Source: Oscillospiraceae bacterium (lineage in GTDB: Bacteria; Bacillota; Clostridia; Oscillospirales; Ruminococcaceae). From it: a stretch of 12,694 bases of DNA. The stretch's first letter is position 1. Each line of letters opens with the position of its first letter. The translations under genes and the position numbers were made by a program. A model generated the notes under the pieces. That model worked only from the letters and a program-made list of their open reading frames with translations, was not told the origin of the DNA and did not search any database. The stretch is taken from positions 1 to 12,694 of the forward strand of contig JAEDJV010000070.1 of NCBI GenBank assembly GCA_016296165.1, written 5' to 3'. Positions 8,305 to 12,694 of this stretch are shown one piece after another.

Positions 8305-8338
8305 AAAAAAACAAGGCCGAACCCCAGGTTCCGCCCGC
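8305..8338 (-). promoter_or_regulatory. Terminator-like hairpin in the helicase leader (possible attenuator)
   Basis: On the minus strand, GGCGGAACC (8335-8327), a 3-base loop TGG and GGTTCGGCC (8323-8315) form a stem of nine positions with one G-G mismatch, followed at once by TTGTTTTTTT (8314-8305). This is the form of an intrinsic terminator, yet it lies after the predicted helicase promoter (+1 near 8343) and before the ribosome binding site (about 8290-8300). It may also be the 3' end of the upstream spoIIA transcript, whose last stop is at 8423. Confidence 0.7.
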
Positions 8339-8342
8339 AATC

Positions 8343-8378
8343 ATTAATTATGATAACATTTTTAATAAAAAAAGTCAA
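8343..8378 (-). promoter_or_regulatory. Predicted promoter of the helicase gene
   Basis: On the minus strand TTGACT (8378-8373), a 17-base spacer and TATCAT (8355-8350) make a good housekeeping promoter with +1 near 8343. The leader of about 55 nt begins only a few bases before the terminator-like hairpin. Confidence 0.65.
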
Positions 8379-8422
8379 GTATATTATTTTTAAGTATTTC
8401 AAACAATAATATTCAAAATTAT

Positions 8423-9067
8423 TCACTTCATAAATTTTTCACGCATCTGAAGAAGTATTTTTTTTTCTTTCCTTGAAACCTGAACCTGAGTAATGTTCAT
8501 TATTTGTGCAGTTTTACTCTGAGTCAGATTTTTATAATATCTGAAATATATAAGTTTTCTGTCTTCTGCATTTAACTCACCTAGTATCTGATGAAGTGCT
8601 ATCCTGTCACTTATTTTCTCATCCGGAGAATCAACAGAAATATCAATCTGCTCATCTCCGTCATCACTTGTCCCGGTCAGAGACATAACAGGCTGACCGG
8701 ACGAAAGTGCTTCTGACAGAAGTTCTACGGAAACTGAAAGTTTTTCAGCCAGTTCTGATATCAAAGGTTCCCTTCCGTTTTTACTTGTGAATACTTCACG
8801 TTCACGCGCAGCTTTCATATATAATTCCTTCAGGTTTCTGCTTACCTTAACTGTTCCGCCGTCACGAAAAAGACGTTTTATTTCACCAAGTATAACCGGT
8901 ACTGCGTAGGTTGAAAACTTTATTCCCCTGCTCTCATCAAATACCTTTACTGCCTTTAGAAGCCCCTCGCATCCAGCTGAATAGAGATCATCATATTCAA
9001 TCCCTTTTCCTCTGAATCTGCATGCACATAGATGAACAAGTCCGAGATTCTGTTCAGCTGAAACCAT
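8423..9067 (-). CDS. sigF: RNA polymerase sigma factor, SigF (spoIIAC) type, short N-terminus
   Basis: 214-residue sigma-70-family factor resembling SigF, which directs early forespore transcription in spore formers. Region 2 spans about 1-72 (EYDDLYSAGCEGLLKAVKVFD, then KFSTYAVPVILGEIKRLFRD), region 3 follows with GTVKVSRNLKEL at 71-82, and region 4 spans about 163-209 (RKLIYFRYYKNLTQSKTAQI, then ITQVQVSRKEKKIL). B. subtilis SigF is 255 residues; this protein lacks about 35-40 N-terminal residues (region 1.2) and starts inside the conserved N-LV segment. An in-frame TAA two codons before the ATG rules out a longer start. It overlaps the end of spoIIAB by 14 bases, so translation is probably coupled; only a weak AGGA lies upstream. 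The order AA-AB-sigma favours SigF over SigB. Whether the organism sporulates is not shown. Confidence 0.88.
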   Translation of the reverse strand: MVSAEQNLGLVHLCACRFRGKGIEYDDLYSAGCEGLLKAVKVFDESRGIKFSTYAVPVILGEIKRLFRDGGTVKVSRNLKELYMKAAREREVFTSKNGREPLISELAEKLSVSVELLSEALSSGQPVMSLTGTSDDGDEQIDISVDSPDEKISDRIALHQILGELNAEDRKLIYFRYYKNLTQSKTAQIMNITQVQVSRKEKKILLQMREKFMK

Positions 9068-9506
9068 CTGTTATTTCTTTTTCCTGAAGTTTTTTCTTCA
9101 TGCATACGCACGTCCCCTTTCCTTTTTTACTTCTTACAGAAAGTGAATCCATAAAACTTTCCATAACTGCAAATCCAAGTCCGGAGCGTTCTTCATTATG
9201 CGCTGTTGTAAACAAAGGCGTCATTGCCTGTTCAATATCTTCTATGCCGCATCCCTTGTCCCTGATATGTATGCATACTGTTCTGTCCCGGATAATCTTA
9301 ACAGTAATGTAAACCATACCACCCCTCTCTCTGTATGCATGTACAACTGCGTTAGTTACTGCTTCTGAAACTGCAGTCCTTATATCTGCAAGCTCATCTA
9401 TATGAGGATCAAGCCTGGATATAAAAGCTGACACAGCTGTTCTGGCAAAGCATTCATTTTCAGATGATGCCGGAAAGCTTATTTTTATCTCATCTTTAAC
9501 ACTCAT
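9054..9506 (-). CDS. spoIIAB: Anti-sigma F factor / serine kinase
   Basis: 150-residue GHKL-type protein kinase that holds the sigma factor inactive and phosphorylates the anti-anti-sigma factor. Seen: the family start region ENECFARTAVSAFISRLDP at 16-34; N-box with E48 and N52 (SEAVTNAVVHAY); DKGCGI at 83-88 (G1 box); PLFTT at 97-101 in the ATP lid; and GLGF at 109-112 (G2 box). Residue matches and length are closer to SpoIIAB than to the stress-response homologue RsbW. It starts 15 bases after the spoIIAA stop with AAGGAA upstream, and its last codons overlap the sigma gene. Expected to act as a dimer in the cytoplasm and switch partners between sigma factor and SpoIIAA depending on ATP/ADP and SpoIIAA phosphorylation (established for the family). 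Confidence 0.94.
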   Translation of the reverse strand: MSVKDEIKISFPASSENECFARTAVSAFISRLDPHIDELADIRTAVSEAVTNAVVHAYRERGGMVYITVKIIRDRTVCIHIRDKGCGIEDIEQAMTPLFTTAHNEERSGLGFAVMESFMDSLSVRSKKGKGTCVCMKKKLQEKEITDGFS

Positions 9507-9521
9507 TTTTCTGGTTCCTTC

Positions 9522-9824
9522 TTATTCTACCTCCGTTATTCTGTCGACACCGGAAAGTTTTATAACTTTTCGTATCTGTTCTGAAGTATTTCTTATCTTT
9601 ACCTTACCTCCAATCTCTTTCATGAGACGACATCTTCCCAGAATAAGACCTATCCCGGAGCTGTCCATAAAAGTAACATCACCAAAATCAAGCGTAATCT
9701 CTGACGGAAGATGCTGTTTAATCTCCAGATCGATCAGCCTGCGCATTGCTGTGGCATTGTGATGATCTATATCCCCCGAAAGACCTGCTGTAAGATTTCG
9801 GTTCTCATGCGAAAAACTTACCAA
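9522..9824 (-). CDS. spoIIAA: Anti-sigma F factor antagonist (STAS domain)
   Basis: About 100-residue STAS-domain protein that releases the sigma factor by binding SpoIIAB when unphosphorylated. The core motif FMDSSGIGLILGRC contains the expected phosphorylatable serine, the first Ser after MD; LSGDIDHHNA matches the early SpoIIAA signature. First gene of the spoIIAA-spoIIAB-sigF unit. Start choice is uncertain: GTG at 9836 is the earliest in-frame option but has no ribosome binding site, whereas GGAG (9839-9836) lies 11 bases before an in-frame TTG at 9824, so I chose the TTG. Both give a full STAS domain. The 90 bases upstream contain no convincing SigH-type promoter, so the unit may be read partly from the protease gene or from a weak promoter. 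Confidence 0.92.
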   Translation of the reverse strand: MVSFSHENRNLTAGLSGDIDHHNATAMRRLIDLEIKQHLPSEITLDFGDVTFMDSSGIGLILGRCRLMKEIGGKVKIRNTSEQIRKVIKLSGVDRITEVE

Positions 9825-9927
9825 AAAAAATATCACTCCGTTTCTGAAATAAAATTTAGTGTTACTGTTTACTATATTTTACATCATGTACGAAGTGATA
9901 TTTGTCGAATCCTGTTTATGATAAAAA

Positions 9928-12276
9928 TTATTTTATCGTAAATGAATCTGTCCAGTATTCCTGATTATATATATCTGTAAATCTGTATGTTATTTTTACT
10001 TCTCCATCGCCGACAACTGTATTGCTGATTTTCATATTATCGCTGACTGTCATTTTTTCACCAAGATAGTAACTATCTATATATTCACCGTCATAAGAAT
10101 AAAAATCACAGACAAAATCAAGTTCATCTCCTGTGTTAAGTTCTGTCATATTCTTTGCTTCAACAGAAATCTGTTCATCTTTGTAATCATATACTGCACC
10201 GGCAATATATCCGTATTTGTTGTCATTGTCAAATATAATGATGAGATCTACCCTGTCTCCGTTTAAATATGCAGGAACGTAACCGGAAATTGAATATCTG
10301 TCTCCCCCGAGCTCTGTTGTATCTGTATGATAATACGCAACAGGCTGCCCGTTTATCGAAAGCCATGTCTTGTCTGAATCAGCAACAAGGTTACCATCAG
10401 CGTCAAACTCAAATACATTGTCAAGTCCCATATCAAGATAACCCTGACCATCATCATAGAATAGATTTTTGTCAAGTGAATGAACGAGTGACCACTGGCT
10501 TTCAGGCATTGTGAGGATATGTTTGTCGCCTGAATTATCCCATATAAGATTTGAAGAATCAAAGAAATTAGCCGAGAGATAATCACCAGCCTCCTTATCT
10601 GAAAGAGGCATTTCCTTCATAAATGAAATATTGGAAAGATCAAGTCCTGAGATAATATTTCCGGTCAGATTATTCATAAGTCCGTCAACCAGAGAACCTG
10701 CTGCACCTGATACCAGCGAAGAAAGAATATCGGAGCCGCCTGAAGTGCCAAAATTTCCAAGTATGGATGAAACAGGCGATGAGGATCCACCGGCAGCAAT
10801 CTGACCGCTTGTTTCCATACTGGCAAACTGTTTTATGCAGCGTGAATACTCTGAATCCATACCAATCTTGTCATATGCTCTGCAGGCTGAATCTACATTT
10901 GATAACCTCTTGTACGGGAAATAAATTGATACACCATAAGCGTTTGTAATATCCGATGAGGTTTTATTATATTTTACTGATCCTTTGACAGCTTCAGCAA
11001 GTTCAAGAGCCTGTACCGTACCGATATTTTCCGCGAGATTAACAAGGTCGACCTGATCAATCTTTGAACTCTGTGCAAATTCTCTTGTTTTGTATCTGGC
11101 GTCTGAAACTGATTTGTAGTCCTTTGCAGCAAGTTTATCACTTACAGATACAGCGAATTCTCTCATAGCTCCCGGAACGGTATTTGCAAATTCTGCAAGG
11201 TCTATTACAGAGAGTGTGGTTTTCTGCCCCCGGCATTTTTTATCGCATGTGGAAACAAAGTCATCTACTATTGTTTTTCCAAGTTCGAGTGTGGTAACAG
11301 AAGTATTGCTGCCAAGCTGATTAAGCCAGTTAGTGTAATACCAGCCGATACCCGGTTCTGTTTCTTCAGAAGCTATAAGATAATCAGCGTATTTTTCTGT
11401 CAGAAAAGCTGTTTCTGCAGTTGCCATAAGGCATGCATCAAATCCTATAAAATCAAAGATTACTCCCCCGTTTGAAAGAGCAGTATCAAGTTTTGCCAGA
11501 TCCATTGAGCCGCTGGACTTGCTCTTTTCGTCATAGCCATAACCGGAAACAGAACCGCCGCCATGATCCCAGAGTATCAGTTCATTTCTGTTTGCAGGAT
11601 AGTTTTTGCTGCAGTACTGAATGAAAGAAGAAAGGGTTGAAGGATCTGTCATAGCTGCGTTTCCCATATCCTGTTCAACGCATTTCAGTTTTCCGTTTTC
11701 TATTTTGTAAATCTGATTTACAGATGAACTTATCCCATTTATCTTCCATCCGGAACAACCGCCGGTGTATATAAGAAGATTTACGTTATCACCAAATTTT
11801 GCACCAGCCATTTCCTGTATGTCCGAGGAAGCCATGCCATGCTTGGATTCTAGGTCAGTTCCGCACATGTAAACCATGAGTGTAACCTGATCGGCACCAT
11901 TTCCCAGAATATTCGTTCTTTTGCTTCGTGAACCGGCAGCAACAGAATTATCTACAGACGAATAACTCGTTGAATAGCTGCTGCCGCCGCTTCCACCGGA
12001 AAAATCACTGTACCCGCCTGAATTATTCTCAAGCAAATCTGAAAAACCGGAACCTCCGCCTGTAAAAAGTTTATATGCAATCACTCCGATAATTACAAGG
12101 GCTGGAAGTCCTATTCCGCCTCCGACAGCTGCTTTTTTGCCGACTTTTCCTCCTGATTTTCCAGAATATCCGTTCTGTGAACCAACCGGTCCGGTTCCTA
12201 ACCCGCTCCCTCTTCTTCTGGCCCCACTTCCTCCTGAGGTAATGTTCTTCTCTCTCGAGCGTGGTCTGTTATCCAT
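9928..12276 (-). CDS. Membrane-anchored clostripain-family (C11) cysteine peptidase
   Basis: 782-residue protein counted from the ATG at 12276. Residues about 1-48 are a Gly/Arg/Ser-rich, basic tail containing GSGLGTGPVG; about 49-71 is one membrane span (GLPALVIIGVIAYKLF); about 72-120 is a Gly/Ser linker; about 125-470 is the C11 peptidase domain with VTLMVYMCGTDLES near 131, likely catalytic His238 in LILWDHGGGS and Cys282 in IGFDACLMATAE; and about 520-782 is a beta-rich C-terminal part with no recognised domain. Basic residues before the span predict N-terminus inside and protease outside. Family members cut after basic residues and are often self-processed; SRSKRT near 116-121 is a possible processing site. 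An ATG at 12300 lies in frame but lacks a ribosome binding site; GGAGG precedes the 12276 ATG. It is 91 bases before spoIIAA in the same direction. Physiological substrate unknown. Confidence 0.88.
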   Translation of the reverse strand: MDNRPRSREKNITSGGSGARRRGSGLGTGPVGSQNGYSGKSGGKVGKKAAVGGGIGLPALVIIGVIAYKLFTGGGSGFSDLLENNSGGYSDFSGGSGGSSYSTSYSSVDNSVAAGSRSKRTNILGNGADQVTLMVYMCGTDLESKHGMASSDIQEMAGAKFGDNVNLLIYTGGCSGWKINGISSSVNQIYKIENGKLKCVEQDMGNAAMTDPSTLSSFIQYCSKNYPANRNELILWDHGGGSVSGYGYDEKSKSSGSMDLAKLDTALSNGGVIFDFIGFDACLMATAETAFLTEKYADYLIASEETEPGIGWYYTNWLNQLGSNTSVTTLELGKTIVDDFVSTCDKKCRGQKTTLSVIDLAEFANTVPGAMREFAVSVSDKLAAKDYKSVSDARYKTREFAQSSKIDQVDLVNLAENIGTVQALELAEAVKGSVKYNKTSSDITNAYGVSIYFPYKRLSNVDSACRAYDKIGMDSEYSRCIKQFASMETSGQIAAGGSSSPVSSILGNFGTSGGSDILSSLVSGAAGSLVDGLMNNLTGNIISGLDLSNISFMKEMPLSDKEAGDYLSANFFDSSNLIWDNSGDKHILTMPESQWSLVHSLDKNLFYDDGQGYLDMGLDNVFEFDADGNLVADSDKTWLSINGQPVAYYHTDTTELGGDRYSISGYVPAYLNGDRVDLIIIFDNDNKYGYIAGAVYDYKDEQISVEAKNMTELNTGDELDFVCDFYSYDGEYIDSYYLGEKMTVSDNMKISNTVVGDGEVKITYRFTDIYNQEYWTDSFTIK

Positions 12277-12567
12277 TTTTTCATTTCCTCCATTTTTCAT
12301 TAACGTAATTTAATATGTAAGCGCCAGCTCCTCTTGCTTTACGGTGTTATATTTTTTATAAATATTTCACGAACTGAACCGGAGCCTGTTCATACTGAAT
12401 TGGATCTGTGATTTTACATGCCATAAATCCCAGCTTGTTGATATAGAAATTCAGATTTAACTTTCCATTTCGATTTCTGTTTCAGTAGTAGATATTATCT
12501 CAAGAACTGTCAATCATAAATCAATAAACTCTTCAATAACCCACATTTTTAAAGGGATTTTCCTACT
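12277..12567 (-). other. Long leader of the protease gene
   Basis: About 290 bases separate the predicted transcription start (near 12567) from the chosen start codon. The stretch holds no complete recognised gene. It contains a short minus-strand open frame (12356-12481) that may be a gene remnant, and no riboswitch I can recognise. Confidence 0.5.
12356..12481 (-). pseudogene. Possible remnant of an acetyltransferase-like gene end
   Basis: A minus-strand frame is open from 12481 to a TAA at 12356-12358. It reads LNLNFYINKLGFMACK then ITDPIQYEQAPVQFVKYL. FYxxKLGF near the C-terminus is typical of GNAT acetyltransferases. Upstream the frame meets a stop, and another frame (TETEIEMES) appears to continue leftwards from it, suggesting frameshifts. 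The ATG at 12424 could start a 22-residue peptide but has no ribosome binding site. The family link is weak and rests on one short motif. Confidence 0.3.
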
Positions 12568-12602
12568 ACACATATAATATCATCATATTATATTATTGTC
12601 AA
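12567..12602 (-). promoter_or_regulatory. Strong predicted promoter upstream of the protease gene, with internal palindrome
   Basis: On the minus strand a perfect TTGACA (12602-12597), a 17-base spacer and TATTAT (12579-12574) place +1 near 12567. The spacer and -10 hold an inverted repeat, ATATAATAT-CATC-ATATTATAT (12572-12593), in position for a repressor to block RNA polymerase. It consists mainly of A and T, so chance is possible. Confidence 0.6.
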
Positions 12603-12694
12603 TTCCTTTTTCCTGTATTGCATCATTTCAGCTATACAGTTAATCGGCCTGATTGTAGTTTCGTCCATACGGCTGAAAAACCTCAATAATGACG
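12588..12694 (-). CDS. Possible end of a minus-strand gene at the right edge
   Basis: A frame open from the window edge to TAA at 12588-12590 ends RMDETTIRPINCIAEMMQYR followed by KKELTII. It might be the C-terminus of a gene lying mostly outside the window, or a 26-residue peptide from the ATG near 12668 (GAGG lies about 10 bases upstream). No family recognised. The -35 of the protease promoter overlaps its last codons. Confidence 0.25.
   Translation of the reverse strand, partial: SLLRFFSRMDETTIRPINCIAEMMQYRKKELTII

Noticed and set aside
9880..9890. Palindrome TACATCATGTA before spoIIAA
   Set aside because: Only 5+5 bases in AT-rich DNA and not aligned with a convincing promoter; chance is likely.
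9837..9927. SigH-type promoter before spoIIAA
   Set aside because: AGGATT is present near 9907-9912 on the minus strand, but no GAAT-type -10 at the right spacing, so not supported.
9915..9942. 12-bp imperfect hairpin at the protease stop as a terminator
   Set aside because: Nearly all A and T with a mismatch and no following T-tract on the minus strand, so too weak to call an intrinsic terminator.

Overview
The window looks like a piece of an AT-rich, cellulolytic, anaerobic clostridial (Firmicutes) genome, most like Ruminococcus. The evidence is a secreted GH5 glycosidase ending in a dockerin, pyruvate formate-lyase, a spoIIA-type sporulation sigma module, and A/T-rich intergenic DNA with classical TTGACA/TATAAT promoters. 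I see no insertion sequence, prophage, CRISPR array, tRNA or rRNA. Genus assignment is inference from protein content; I ran no search.

Layout, left to right. (1) 1-1056 (-): N-terminal half of pflB, running off the left edge. (2) 1315-1977 (+): a Crp/Fnr-family regulator divergent from pflB. A TGTGAC-N3-GTCA palindrome sits at about -41 of the predicted pflB promoter, and a second, different inverted repeat covers the -35 of the regulator's own promoter. A second TGTGAC-N3-GTCACA palindrome lies just after the regulator. (3) 2084-4294 (-): a 736-residue regulator with a LacI-type sugar-sensor domain, a degenerate GGDEF domain and a C-terminal AraC-type DNA-binding domain, divergent from (4) 4514-6301 (+): the secreted GH5 enzyme with an extra module and a dockerin. 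Shared bidirectional terminators end the convergent pairs at about 2043-2085 and 6313-6400. (5) 6408-8288 (-): a DbpA-like DEAD-box RNA helicase followed by a 48-residue single-span membrane protein. The helicase has its own promoter, and between promoter and ribosome binding site lies what looks like an intrinsic terminator. (6) 8423-9836 (-): spoIIAA-spoIIAB-sigF, tightly packed, with an unusually short sigma factor. (7) 9928-12276 (-): a membrane-anchored clostripain-family (C11) cysteine peptidase with a strong predicted promoter and a roughly 290-nt leader that contains a possible gene remnant. (8) The right edge may carry the end of another minus-strand frame.

Working together (inference): the first block couples fermentative pyruvate cleavage to an anaerobiosis- or redox-type regulator; the second couples sugar sensing to a dockerin-bearing plant-cell-wall enzyme; the third handles RNA remodelling, perhaps with leader attenuation; the fourth is a partner-switching sigma module next to a surface protease. 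No complete new defence or mobile system is evident. The most unusual items are the regulatory architectures (palindrome pair, leader terminator), the three-domain regulator, the short sigma factor and the small membrane protein.
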